DNA from: SG8-41 sp035574195
Lineage (GTDB): Bacteria; Pseudomonadota; Gammaproteobacteria; Burkholderiales; SG8-41
NCBI GenBank assembly: GCA_035574195.1
Contig: DATLZE010000173.1
Location: forward strand, 1-32,554
Direction: 5' to 3'
DNA: 32,554 nt
This document shows positions 25,238 through 32,554 of the stretch, piece after piece. The stretch's first letter is position 1, and each line of letters begins with the position of its first letter. A program made the position numbers and the translations under genes. The notes below the pieces were generated by a model. That model had not been told where the DNA came from. It worked only from the letters and a program-made list of their open reading frames with translations, and did no database searches.

Positions 25238-26668
25238 TCAGCTACGCTGCGCCTTCGCCGCGCGCTTCGCCCACATCAGCACCGGCACGCCGGAGGCGAG
25301 CATGGCGATGCCGACCATGGCGCCGATCGAGCCCGGGTCGAGGCTCATCGCGTAGGTGAAGCTCGAATAGAGCATGTAGGCGCACGCCGCTGCAAAGATG
25401 AGAGGGGTGAGGGGGTAGAGCGGGACCCGGAAATGGTCCTCGCGGTGCGCGGCCTGCACGCTGTTGCCGCCTTCTCGAGGCTGCCCTTGCGCCGTTGCGC
25501 TCGCGCGGGCGCTGCGTTGCCGGCGCAGCAGAAACAGCGAAATTCCCGTCAGCATGAAGAACAACCAGAACGCGGGCGCAGTGTAGGCCACCATGGTCTG
25601 GAAGCCGTCCGGGGTAAAGGAGGCGAGCGCCACCAGCGCCAGCGAGATCGCGCCCTGCGCGAGCAGCGCGTTGACCGGAGCGGAGGATCGTTCGTTCCAG
25701 CGGCCGAGCGCGCGGAAGATCACGAAGTCGCGCCCCAGCGCGTAATTGGTGCGCGCGCCGGTGAATACCGTGGCGTTCAACGTGGAAAGCGAAGCGCACA
25801 CCACCACGATGCCGAGCAGCACCACCCCCGCCTCGCCCCAGGTCACCTTCATGAGGTCGGAGGCGACCGCCTTGGACTCGCGCATGCCGGCAAGCCCCAG
25901 TGCCTTCAGGTAGGCGAGGTTGAGCAGGAGATAGAGCACGGTAATCACCACGATACCGATCACGAGCGCCTTCACGATGTTGCGGCGCGTGTCGCGCATC
26001 TCGGCGGTGAGGTAGGCAGCTTCGTTCCAGCCCCCGTAGGTGAGCAACACGAAGATCAGGGCGAGCCCCGTGAACCATGCGCCGTCCGGCGCCGGCGCCG
26101 CCGCCTGCGGGACGGCAGGCGCCATGGAAAGCCCGCTCGCCACCACGACGAGCACGGCGGCCACGAGTGCGATGGTCAGCGCGTTCTGCACCCACTTGCT
26201 CTGGCTGGTGCCCGCGGCGTTGAGCGCAGTGATCGCGACTACCGCGAGCGCGGCGTAGATCGCGGAGCTGTGCGCGCCGAGCGGCAGCAGGGTGGTGGCG
26301 TAGTCTCCGAACACGAATGCGATTGCAGCGATCGCCCCGGTCTGGACCACCGTCATGCGCGCCCAGGCGAAGAGGAATCCCAGCCAGTCGCCGTAGGCCT
26401 GCGACAGGAAATAGTACTCGCCGCCGGCGTGGGGATGCGCGCTGCCCAGCTCGGCGTAGACGAGCGCCCCCACCAGCGAGATCAGCCCGCCGAGCAGCCA
26501 CACCGCGATGAAAGCGGCGTCACCTGCGACGTTGCCGGCGACGATCGCCGGCGCCTTGAAGATCCCGACGCCGATGACGATGCCGACGATCATCGCCACC
26601 GCGTCGAACACGGTGAGCGTCGGGCGCGGCTCGCCTCCCGCGCCCGCCCGCGGCGCCGGCGCGCTCAC
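25238..26668 (-). CDS. APC-family amino acid permease
   Basis: This is a 476-residue protein with about 12 membrane helices. GTG at 26668 is chosen: it overlaps the stop of the preceding methyltransferase gene (GTGA), and the family start TLTVFDAVAMIVGIVIGVGIF follows closely; the long open frame upstream belongs to no gene. The APC signature GIVIGVGIFKAP lies in helix 1, with the typical GGWNEAAYLTAEMRD in helix 6 and loop. The substrate is probably an amino acid or polyamine; it is not deducible. It is the last gene after six methyltransferase-like paralogues and is translationally coupled to the last of them. Confidence 0.92.
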   Translation of the reverse strand: MSAPAPRAGAGGEPRPTLTVFDAVAMIVGIVIGVGIFKAPAIVAGNVAGDAAFIAVWLLGGLISLVGALVYAELGSAHPHAGGEYYFLSQAYGDWLGFLFAWARMTVVQTGAIAAIAFVFGDYATTLLPLGAHSSAIYAALAVVAITALNAAGTSQSKWVQNALTIALVAAVLVVVASGLSMAPAVPQAAAPAPDGAWFTGLALIFVLLTYGGWNEAAYLTAEMRDTRRNIVKALVIGIVVITVLYLLLNLAYLKALGLAGMRESKAVASDLMKVTWGEAGVVLLGIVVVCASLSTLNATVFTGARTNYALGRDFVIFRALGRWNERSSAPVNALLAQGAISLALVALASFTPDGFQTMVAYTAPAFWLFFMLTGISLFLLRRQRSARASATAQGQPREGGNSVQAAHREDHFRVPLYPLTPLIFAAACAYMLYSSFTYAMSLDPGSIGAMVGIAMLASGVPVLMWAKRAAKAQRS

Positions 26669-27588
26669 CGCAGCGCGCCCATCCGGATCGCCCCGGATGC
26701 GCCCATGTTCGCCGCGCCCCGCGCCGTGAGCTTCGCGCGCCACGGCAAGACGCGCTGGCCCGCGCCATCTTCGACCGTGACCGTGCCCTCGATCACCTCG
26801 CCCTTGATCTGGCCCCGGAAGCGGTGGGCGAGCATCGCGTTGCCTTGCGGGACATTCAGATTGAACGCGAACTGCTCTCCGGAGAGCCGGAACTGGGGCA
26901 GGCGCAGCTCGCGCCCGGCGACGCGCACCGTGCCGTGGACGAGCTGGAACTGCTGCTCGAAGGCGAATTCGTAGGGCACGGGCCGGCCCCCGAGCGGCAG
27001 CTCCGACTCCCAGCGCCCGGCGATGCGCGCCGGCACGATCCACAGGAAGATGTAGCTCTTGCCGGGATCGCCGACCGTCTTCTCCGGAACGAGCAGCGTC
27101 TTCTCCTCGTCGGGATCCCACTCGCCCATCGCGTAGTCGTGCGCCACGACGCGCGTTCCAGGTCTGAGCGCGAGAAGCTTGGGCCGCAGCTTGAGATTCA
27201 TTTCCGGCAGCAGATAGGTCGTGATCACGGTCGCCGGGGCGAGGTCGGTCTCGAACAGGTTCTGCTCGACGAAGCGCGCCCGGTCTGCGACCCCTTCCCT
27301 GGCCGCGGTCTCGTTCGCGATCTTGAGAAGGTAGGTGTCGAGATCCACCCCGAAGCCGCGCGCGCCGAACTTCTTCGCAGCGGTGATGACGATGCGCCCG
27401 TCGCCCGAGCCGAGGTCGATCACGTAGTCGTTGGCGCCGACCCGCGCCATGCGCAGCATCTCGTCCACCACCACCTGCGGCGTCGGCACGTACACCACGT
27501 CCCCGCGCCCTTCCTGGGCGAGCGCCACCGGAGCGGCGAGCGCGAGCGCCAGCGCGAATATCGCATGCAATCGTGTTGCCTGACTCAT
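26665..27588 (-). CDS. Exported class I SAM-methyltransferase-like protein, paralogue 6 (last of array)
   Basis: This is a 307-residue protein. The ATG has AAAGGAG five bases upstream; the frame extends further up without support. The signal peptide is LHAIFALALALAAPVALAQ. The mature protein starts with the array-wide YVPTPQVVVDEML. The methyltransferase motif I is DLGSGDGRIVITAAKKFGAR, with GVDLD as the second acidic motif and HDYAMGEWDPD further on. The C-terminal half is the shared domain (FLWIVPARIAGRW, GQIKGEVIEG). It is separated from paralogue 5 by 189 bases with a terminator and probably has its own promoter. It is coupled to the amino-acid permease. Confidence 0.88.
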   Translation of the reverse strand: MSQATRLHAIFALALALAAPVALAQEGRGDVVYVPTPQVVVDEMLRMARVGANDYVIDLGSGDGRIVITAAKKFGARGFGVDLDTYLLKIANETAAREGVADRARFVEQNLFETDLAPATVITTYLLPEMNLKLRPKLLALRPGTRVVAHDYAMGEWDPDEEKTLLVPEKTVGDPGKSYIFLWIVPARIAGRWESELPLGGRPVPYEFAFEQQFQLVHGTVRVAGRELRLPQFRLSGEQFAFNLNVPQGNAMLAHRFRGQIKGEVIEGTVTVEDGAGQRVLPWRAKLTARGAANMGASGAIRMGALR

Positions 27589-27731
27589 CCTGGCTCCTTT
27601 CCAGACATCGAAACCGCGTCCCCGCAAGATACCGAGAACGCCCAGCAAAATCACAGTCCCGCTTCAGCTTCCCTCCCTGTCGGGGAGGAAAGGGCCGCCC
27701 TGCCCTCTGTCACGGGCAGCCCGCCCCGCGG

Positions 27732-27753
27732 AAAAAGCGAAGCGATCTTCGCT
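27732..27753 (-). terminator. Intrinsic terminator after methyltransferase paralogue 5
   Basis: On the minus strand AGCGAAG-ATCG-CTTCGCT forms a perfect seven-pair stem with a four-base loop, followed by four further Ts. It begins 25 bases after the stop at 27778. It is the clearest terminator in the window and divides the array into five plus one genes. Confidence 0.75.
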
Positions 27754-27777
27754 CCTGGCGCCGCAGCCTCCTCGGCT

Positions 27778-28665
27778 CTATCGTTTCTCGATCTCGCCGC
27801 GCTTCAGCCGGACAGCTTTCCACTCCTGCTCCCCGCCCCCGAGCCGCGCCCGGCCGAAAATCGCGTCCCCGGTTACGCGCCCCTCGTACTCGATGCGCAG
27901 CGTGCGCCCCTGCTCCTCCGCGACGATCGCAAAGCGGATCTCCTCGCCCCGCATCCGGGCCTCTTCGAGCCGCGCGGGCCGTCCGCCGACGACGAGTTTT
28001 CCCGCGAGCGCCTGGAAAGTTTGCTCCAGCGCGAGCTCATGGTCCAGCTCCCGCCCCTCGACCGCGAGCCGCCAGCGCCATATGCCGGCGGCGTTCGCCG
28101 GCACGATCCAGAGATAGATCTCGCTCGAGGGAGGCCCGTAGGGCTTGTCGGGCACGGGCACGGTCCGGCGCGCATCGGGCCGCCACTCGCCGAGATCGAA
28201 ATCGTGCGACACCACGCGCGTGCCGGGTTTGAGCTCGGCGAGCAGCCGCGGCCGCAGCTCGGCAAGCACGGTCGGGTAGAGGTACATGGCGAGCACCGTG
28301 GCGCGCTCGATATCGGTGACGAAGAGGTTCTGTTCGAGGAAGCGCACGCGGTCGGCGACGCCTTGACGGCGCGCCTCGCTGCGTGCGGCGGCGACGAGCG
28401 CGCTGTCGATCTCCACGCCCAGCCCGCGCGCGCCGAACTTCTTCGCCGCAGTGATGACGATGCGCCCGTCGCCCGAGCCGAGGTCGATCACGAAATCCCG
28501 GGGGCCCACGTCGGCGATCCGCAGCATCTCGTCCACCACCACCTGCGGCGTCGGCACGTAAGGGACGTGGGCATGGGGGTGCTGGTCGGCGGCGCGTGGC
28601 GCCGCGGACGGCGCCGCGAGCAGCGCGCACACGAGAGCGCTCGCCAGCCCGAGTCGCAAAGCCAT
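27778..28665 (-). CDS. Exported class I SAM-methyltransferase-like protein, paralogue 5
   Basis: This is a 295-residue protein from the ATG at 28665; the GTG three codons earlier (28674) overlaps the upstream stop as GTGA and may be the true, coupled start. The signal peptide is LGLASALVCALLAAPSAA, followed by a short His-containing stretch (DQHPHAH) unique to this copy. VPYVPTPQVVVDEML leads into the SAM motif DLGSGDGRIVITAAKKFGAR, then GVEID and HDFDLGEWRPD. The C-terminal domain has YLWIVPANAAGIWRW and GRVTGDAIFG. A stretch of about 120 bases encoding motif I is almost identical to that in paralogue 4. An intrinsic terminator follows. Confidence 0.9.
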   Translation of the reverse strand: MALRLGLASALVCALLAAPSAAPRAADQHPHAHVPYVPTPQVVVDEMLRIADVGPRDFVIDLGSGDGRIVITAAKKFGARGLGVEIDSALVAAARSEARRQGVADRVRFLEQNLFVTDIERATVLAMYLYPTVLAELRPRLLAELKPGTRVVSHDFDLGEWRPDARRTVPVPDKPYGPPSSEIYLWIVPANAAGIWRWRLAVEGRELDHELALEQTFQALAGKLVVGGRPARLEEARMRGEEIRFAIVAEEQGRTLRIEYEGRVTGDAIFGRARLGGGEQEWKAVRLKRGEIEKR

Positions 28666-28670
28666 GGCGC

Positions 28671-29558
28671 TCACCGCCCGCTCCGCACCGCGCGCCACGG
28701 ACCCTTCAGGCGCTCCGTCCCGACGCCGCGCGCGACTTCGCCCTCGATCACCTCGCCCGCGACTCGACCCTCGAAATAGAGCGTCGCCTCGTTCTGCGGG
28801 TCGGTGCTGTCCACCACCGCGAAGCTCAGGCGGTCGCCGGAGAGCCGCGCCTCCCATACCGGGGCCGGAACGCCGTTCAGCCGCGCGTGCGCCGACACTT
28901 CCTGATAGCGCTGCGTGAACTCGAGTTCCAGATGGCGCTCGATCGGCGGCAGCCCGATGCGCGAGCGCCAGCGCCCGGCCACCTGCGCGGGCACGATCCA
29001 CAGCATGACGTCCTTGCGGATCCGGCTCTTCGCGTCCGGACGCCAGTCGCCGAGATCGAAGTCGTGCGCGACGATGCGCGTGCCGGGCCGCAGCGCAAGG
29101 AGCTTTGGCCGGAGCTTGAGGTTCATCTCGGGAAAGAGGTAGAGCGTGATCACGCTCGCCGCGGACAGGTCGGTGCGGAAAAGATCCTCTTGCACGAACT
29201 TCACGCGCTCCGCGACCCCCGCCCGCCGCGCGCTCTCCTCGCTCTGGATGAGGAGGTGAAAATCGAGCTCGACCCCCATCGCGCGCGCGCCGAACTTCTT
29301 CGCCGCGGTGATGACGATGCGCCCGTCGCCCGAGCCGAGGTCGATCACGAAATCCCGGGGGCCCACGTCGGCGATCCGCAGCATCTCGTCCACTACGATC
29401 TGCGGCGTCGGCACATAGGGTGCGTCCGGCTTGCGGGTGTCGTCCTGGGCGAGTCCCGGACGAGCCGCCAGCGAGGACGCGAGGAGAAAGGCGAGAGTCG
29501 AAACGAGAAGGGAAAAGCAGCCAGCGGCGGTGTTTTTCGCTTGCGCCTTGACGTTCAC
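28671..29558 (-). CDS. Exported class I SAM-methyltransferase-like protein, paralogue 4
   Basis: This is a 295-residue protein. GTG at 29558 is preceded by GGAGGAGGG six bases upstream and begins two bases after the stop of paralogue 3. The signal peptide is FSLLVSTLAFLLASSLAA, ending near GLAQ. PYVPTPQIVVDEMLRIADVG leads into DLGSGDGRIVITAAKKFGAR; GVELD and HDFDLGDWRPD follow. The C-terminal domain carries MLWIVPAQVAGRWRS and GRVAGEVIEGEV. SAM-binding residues look intact. Methyl transfer outside the cytoplasm would need SAM there, so the real activity is open. Confidence 0.9.
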   Translation of the reverse strand: MNVKAQAKNTAAGCFSLLVSTLAFLLASSLAARPGLAQDDTRKPDAPYVPTPQIVVDEMLRIADVGPRDFVIDLGSGDGRIVITAAKKFGARAMGVELDFHLLIQSEESARRAGVAERVKFVQEDLFRTDLSAASVITLYLFPEMNLKLRPKLLALRPGTRIVAHDFDLGDWRPDAKSRIRKDVMLWIVPAQVAGRWRSRIGLPPIERHLELEFTQRYQEVSAHARLNGVPAPVWEARLSGDRLSFAVVDSTDPQNEATLYFEGRVAGEVIEGEVARGVGTERLKGPWRAVRSGR

Positions 29559-29560
29559 GG

Positions 29561-30412
29561 CTATCCCTCCTCCGCCCCGCGCACGATGCGCGTCGCGCGC
29601 CAGCGGCCGACGGCGCGGCTGCGGCCGGGCCCGGAATGCACCTCGCCTTCCATCGAGAGTCCTCGCACCCGCCCCTCGAAATGATGGCTCGCGTCGTCCT
29701 CGACCAGCACGAAGCTCACGCGCTCGCCCGAGAGCCGCGCCTCGAACGCCGGCAGGTAGCCTCCCGGCACGCGCGCGCCGCCGCGGATCTCCTGGTAGCG
29801 CTGCTCGAACTCGATCTCGTACTCGCGGCTGCCGCCGGGCAGCTCCGCGTGCAGCCGCCACCGGCCGCCCACCTGCGCCGGCACGACGTATAAGTAGTAG
29901 GTCTTGGAAATGAGCACGGTGCGGTCCGGCTTCCAATCGGCGAAGCCGTAATCGTGCGCGACGATGCGCGTGCCGGGCCGCAGCTCGGCGAGAAGCTTCG
30001 GCTTGAGCCGCTCCAGGAGCGAGGGCAGGAGGTAGAGCGCGACCACCGTCGCCGACCTCACGTCGGCCTGGAGCGCGTCACCGTGCACGAACGCCACGCG
30101 GTCGGAGACTCCGGCGCGCTCGGCGTTGGCGCGGCTCTCGGCGACGAGATCCGCGTCGATCTCCACGCCCAGCCCGCGCGCGCCGTAATCGCGCGCCGCG
30201 GCGATCACGATGCGCCCGTCGCCCGAGCCGAGGTCCACCACCAGGTCGCCGGGCCCCGCCTCTGCCACTCGCAGCATCTCGTCCACCGCGACCGTGGTGG
30301 ACGGCACGTACGGGGTGGGGATGTCGAGCGGCGCGGAAACAGCGGCAACCGGGCCCGCTGCGGCGAGCGCGAGCGCCAGAGCGAGCCCCGTGCGCGCCCT
30401 CGCCGCGTTCAT
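29561..30412 (-). CDS. Exported class I SAM-methyltransferase-like protein, paralogue 3 (most divergent)
   Basis: This is a 283-residue protein. The ATG at 30412 overlaps the stop of paralogue 2 as ATGA. The signal peptide is TGLALALALAAAGPVAAV. The shared entry motif is altered: PYVPSTTVAVDEMLRVAEAG. Motif I DLGSGDGRIVIAAARDYGAR and GVEID are kept, and the later motif reads HDYGFADWKPD. The C-terminal domain has YLYVVPAQVGGRWRL, with Tyr for the usual Trp, and GRVRGLSMEGEV. It is the shortest and most divergent copy, which suggests an old duplication or a changed role. Confidence 0.88.
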   Translation of the reverse strand: MNAARARTGLALALALAAAGPVAAVSAPLDIPTPYVPSTTVAVDEMLRVAEAGPGDLVVDLGSGDGRIVIAAARDYGARGLGVEIDADLVAESRANAERAGVSDRVAFVHGDALQADVRSATVVALYLLPSLLERLKPKLLAELRPGTRIVAHDYGFADWKPDRTVLISKTYYLYVVPAQVGGRWRLHAELPGGSREYEIEFEQRYQEIRGGARVPGGYLPAFEARLSGERVSFVLVEDDASHHFEGRVRGLSMEGEVHSGPGRSRAVGRWRATRIVRGAEEG

Positions 30413-31344
30413 CTCGGGTGATCGGGATCGAAGCGGGGTGCCGCCAGCCCGGCGTGCCGCGGCTCGCGCAGCTCGGTGCGCACCGCGGACCAGTTGGCTT
30501 GCCGCGTGCCCTCTTTTCCCTTCACGCGCGCGCTGCCCTCGATCGCGTGGGCGATGATGCGCCCCTCGAATTCGTAGCGCTCCTCGCCCGCTTCCACGGC
30601 GAGGCGGATGCGGCTGCCGGTCAGGCTCGCGCCCGCGAGCTTCGCCGCCTGCCCATCCACGGTAAGCGTGCCCTCGAGTTTCTGGAAGAGCTGCTCGAGC
30701 GAGAGATCGAACTCGCGCGCGGCGCCCTCCAGCGGCAGCCGCCAGCGCCAGCGACCGGAGGCGACCGCCGGCACCACCCAGTAGAACACCTTGCTTCTCT
30801 GCCCGATGCCGACACTCTTGCCCGGGGCGTCCATCTCGAGCGCGAGATCGGGCGCCCACTCGCCCATGTCGTAGTCGTGCGAGACGATGCGCGTGCCGGG
30901 CCGCAGCGTGGAGAGAAGCTTGCCCCGGATCATCAGGTTCACCTCGGGCAGCAGGTAGAGGGTGAGCACGGTGGCGCGGCTGACATCGGTCGCGTGGAGA
31001 TCGCGCTGATAGAACACCGCGCGCCCGGCCACGCCCGCGCGCGCTGCGTTGCGATTGCTCAACGCCACCAGCTTGCGGTCGAGGTCCACGCCGAAGCCGC
31101 GCGCGCCGTATTTCTTCGCCGCGGTGATCACCATGCGCCCGTCGCCCGAGCCGAGGTCAATCACGTAGTCCCCGGGGCCGACCCTGGCGATCTCGAGCAT
31201 CTTCTCGACCACGTTCTGCGGCGTCTGCACGTAGGGCGTATCGCCCCAGTCCTGCGCCGGCGCGGGCCCTGCCGCGAGGAGCGCCGCGAGGAGCGCCTGG
31301 CCGGGCAGCGCTCGCCACGCGCCGGCCGGGATGCTGCGTCTCAT
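30409..31344 (-). CDS. Exported class I SAM-methyltransferase-like protein, paralogue 2
   Basis: This is a 311-residue protein. The ATG at 31344 overlaps the stop of paralogue 1 as ATGA. The signal peptide is LLAALLAAGPAPAQ. PYVQTPQNVVEKMLEIARVG leads to DLGSGDGRMVITAAKKYGAR, then GVDLD and HDYDMGEWAPD. The C-terminal domain has FYWVVPAVASGRWRWRLPLE and GRIIAHAIEGSA, plus a 20-residue proline/arginine-rich tail. The entry motif VVEKMLEIA is shared with paralogue 1, whereas paralogues 4-6 have VVDEML, so 1 and 2 form a subgroup. Confidence 0.9.
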   Translation of the reverse strand: MRRSIPAGAWRALPGQALLAALLAAGPAPAQDWGDTPYVQTPQNVVEKMLEIARVGPGDYVIDLGSGDGRMVITAAKKYGARGFGVDLDRKLVALSNRNAARAGVAGRAVFYQRDLHATDVSRATVLTLYLLPEVNLMIRGKLLSTLRPGTRIVSHDYDMGEWAPDLALEMDAPGKSVGIGQRSKVFYWVVPAVASGRWRWRLPLEGAAREFDLSLEQLFQKLEGTLTVDGQAAKLAGASLTGSRIRLAVEAGEERYEFEGRIIAHAIEGSARVKGKEGTRQANWSAVRTELREPRHAGLAAPRFDPDHPR

Positions 31345-32291
31345 CGATGGAACGCGCGGGACGCGGACTGCGCGAGCCGGGGGTGCGGCTCGGGCCGGCC
31401 CGCCGCGGGACGTGGGGCGCGCCGCGCGTTCCATTCGAACTGCCCCTGGATGCGGGTGCCCGAGATCCGGGCCAGGCCGCTGATCGCGTCGCCCTCCACC
31501 TTTCCGTCGAGCTCGTGGCGCACGGCAACGCCGTTCACCTCGGCAGTGAACGCGAGGCTGATGTCGCCCCCGGTGAGACGCGCCCGCTGCAGCTTGACAG
31601 CGCGGCCGCCGACGCGCGCGGTTCCGGAGATCACCTGGAACTTCTGGTCGAGCACGACTTCGTAGGACTGTGGTTTGCCGGCAACCGGCAGCTCCCAGCG
31701 CCAGATGCCCGCGACCTGCGCCGGGACGATCCAGAAATACACGTCGCTCTTGCCGCCCGCCCCGCCGTACTTTTCCTTGGCGTCCACCGTCACGTGCGCG
31801 TCCGGTTTCCAGTCCTCCATCGAGAAATCGTGCGAGACGATGCGCGTGCCCGGCTTGAGCTGGAGCAGCTTCGGGCGCAGCTCCATGTTCACGCGCGGCA
31901 GCAGATACATCGTGATCACCGTCGCCTCGCTGAGATCGGTCTCGAACAGATCGCGTTGCTGGAAGGATACGCGGTCGGTGACGCCGGCCTTGCGCGCGTT
32001 CTCGTTGCTCTCGCGGATACGCTCGGGGTTGAGGTCTACGCCGAAGCCGCGCGCGCCGAACTTGCGCGCCGCGGTGATCACGATCCGGCCGTCGCCCGAG
32101 CCGAGATCGATCACGTAATCGTTGGGGCCGACCTTCGCGATCTCGAGCATCTTCTCGACCACCTCCTGCGGGGTGGGCACGTAGGGCACGCTCGGCTCGC
32201 CGGCCCAAGCCGCCGTGGCGGCCATCGCGGCCCCCGCCAGCAGCAGGCGCGCGCGCGCAGCGGCCTGACACGATATGGACTGCACGGGCAT
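31341..32291 (-). CDS. Exported class I SAM-methyltransferase-like protein, paralogue 1 (first of array)
   Basis: This is a 316-residue protein from the ATG at 32291; a GTG one codon earlier is better spaced from GGAG (eight bases) and may be used. The signal peptide is ARLLLAGAAMAATAAWA. PYVPTPQEVVEKMLEIAKVG leads into motif I DLGSGDG (62-68) and ITAARKFGARGFGVDLN. HDFSMEDWKPD and the C-terminal domain (YFWIVPAQVAGIWRWELPV, GKVEGDAISG) follow, and the protein ends in an Arg/Pro-rich tail. It is the first gene of a leftward operon of at least five paralogues and is divergent from the membrane spermidine-synthase-like gene. Confidence 0.9.
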   Translation of the reverse strand: MPVQSISCQAAARARLLLAGAAMAATAAWAGEPSVPYVPTPQEVVEKMLEIAKVGPNDYVIDLGSGDGRIVITAARKFGARGFGVDLNPERIRESNENARKAGVTDRVSFQQRDLFETDLSEATVITMYLLPRVNMELRPKLLQLKPGTRIVSHDFSMEDWKPDAHVTVDAKEKYGGAGGKSDVYFWIVPAQVAGIWRWELPVAGKPQSYEVVLDQKFQVISGTARVGGRAVKLQRARLTGGDISLAFTAEVNGVAVRHELDGKVEGDAISGLARISGTRIQGQFEWNARRAPRPAAGRPEPHPRLAQSASRAFHR

Positions 32292-32366
32292 CACCTTTCG
32301 GGCTCCTTCGGGCTGACCTCGACCGCGGAGCGGGCAGCGCTCTTCCGCCCGGTTCGAGGGTGCGGC

Positions 32367-32372
32367 ATTATA
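32367..32372 (-). promoter_or_regulatory. Candidate -10 box of the methyltransferase array
   Basis: This is a perfect TATAAT on the minus strand, giving a leader of about 70 bases to the ATG at 32291. A weak -35 (CGTACA) lies 18 bases upstream. The overlapping plus-strand TATAAC (32369-32374) lies too close to the ATG at 32384 to be a normal promoter for that gene unless its message is nearly leaderless. Confidence 0.4.
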
Positions 32373-32383
32373 ACCGACCGCCC

Positions 32384-32554
32384 ATGCTGCTGTACGCCAT
32401 CCTCTTCGTTTCCGGCGCCGCGGTGCTCGCGCTGGAGCTTCTCGCCTCGCGCATCATGACGCCCTATTTCGGGGTGAGCCTCTACATCTGGACCGGCATC
32501 CTTTCGATCACGCTCGTCGCGCTCGCGCTCGGCTACTGGGCTGGCGGGCGGATC
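32384..32554 (+). CDS. Membrane spermidine-synthase-like protein (N-terminal fragment at window edge)
   Basis: Only 57 codons are in the window. The sequence after the ATG is hydrophobic and carries a motif I associate with fused membrane/spermidine-synthase proteins: ALELLASRIMTPYFGVSLY, followed by IWTGILSITLVALALGYWAG. Full members have several membrane helices and then a class I, SAM-fold synthase domain, which would lie beyond the edge. No clear ribosome-binding site is seen. It is divergent from the methyltransferase array, 92 bases apart. Confidence 0.75.
   Translation, partial: MLLYAILFVSGAAVLALELLASRIMTPYFGVSLYIWTGILSITLVALALGYWAGGRI

Noticed and set aside
24305..26974. 889-codon plus-strand frame across the ABC ATPase and the permease
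   Set aside because: It runs through two proven genes in other frames, is dominated by Arg, Ala and His, and has no family features.

Overview
The window is very GC-rich and densely coded on both strands. It most resembles a Betaproteobacterium, probably a Burkholderiales relative. The support is two tandem Bug/TctC-type solute-binding proteins beside a class III CoA-transferase, an ECHDC3-like crotonase and an SDR, plus a recognisable heat-shock (sigma-32-type) promoter in front of htpG. No rRNA, tRNA, CRISPR array, integrase or transposase was seen. Long open frames lie opposite most genes; these are composition artefacts.

Region 1 (1-12411, all minus strand, read right to left) is a signalling and peptidase island. 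In order of transcription it holds a Tat-signal caspase-like peptidase, a CHASE2 membrane nucleotide cyclase, a Ser/Thr kinase fused to a cyclic-nucleotide-binding domain, a Crp/Fnr regulator, a 67-residue one-helix membrane protein, an exported FecR-domain protein, and two exported TPR-CHAT peptidases. The second CHAT gene runs off the left edge. One gene could make a cyclic nucleotide, two could bind it, and three are clan CD (caspase-fold) cysteine peptidases with export signals. This looks like an envelope-sensing, cNMP-linked peptidase system. That model is inferred from gene order and domains.

Region 2 (12412-18720) is carbon metabolism: a crotonase, an SDR abutting two Bug-type binding proteins (minus strand), a divergent CaiB-type CoA-transferase with a good promoter and a strong inverted repeat, and a class II glutamine amidotransferase.

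Region 3 (18708-25157) has htpG, with a near-consensus heat-shock promoter, divergent from a three-gene ABC importer (binding protein, two-domain permease, ATPase). The permease has no ordinary start codon in front of its first membrane helix.

Region 4 (25238-32554) is the most unusual part. Six tandem paralogues of a class I SAM-methyltransferase-like protein all carry signal peptides. They are linked by overlapping stop/start codons and followed by an amino-acid permease. A convincing intrinsic terminator splits the array after the fifth gene. A divergent gene for a membrane spermidine-synthase-like protein begins at the right edge.

The only gene-free stretch longer than 300 bases is 6218-6612.
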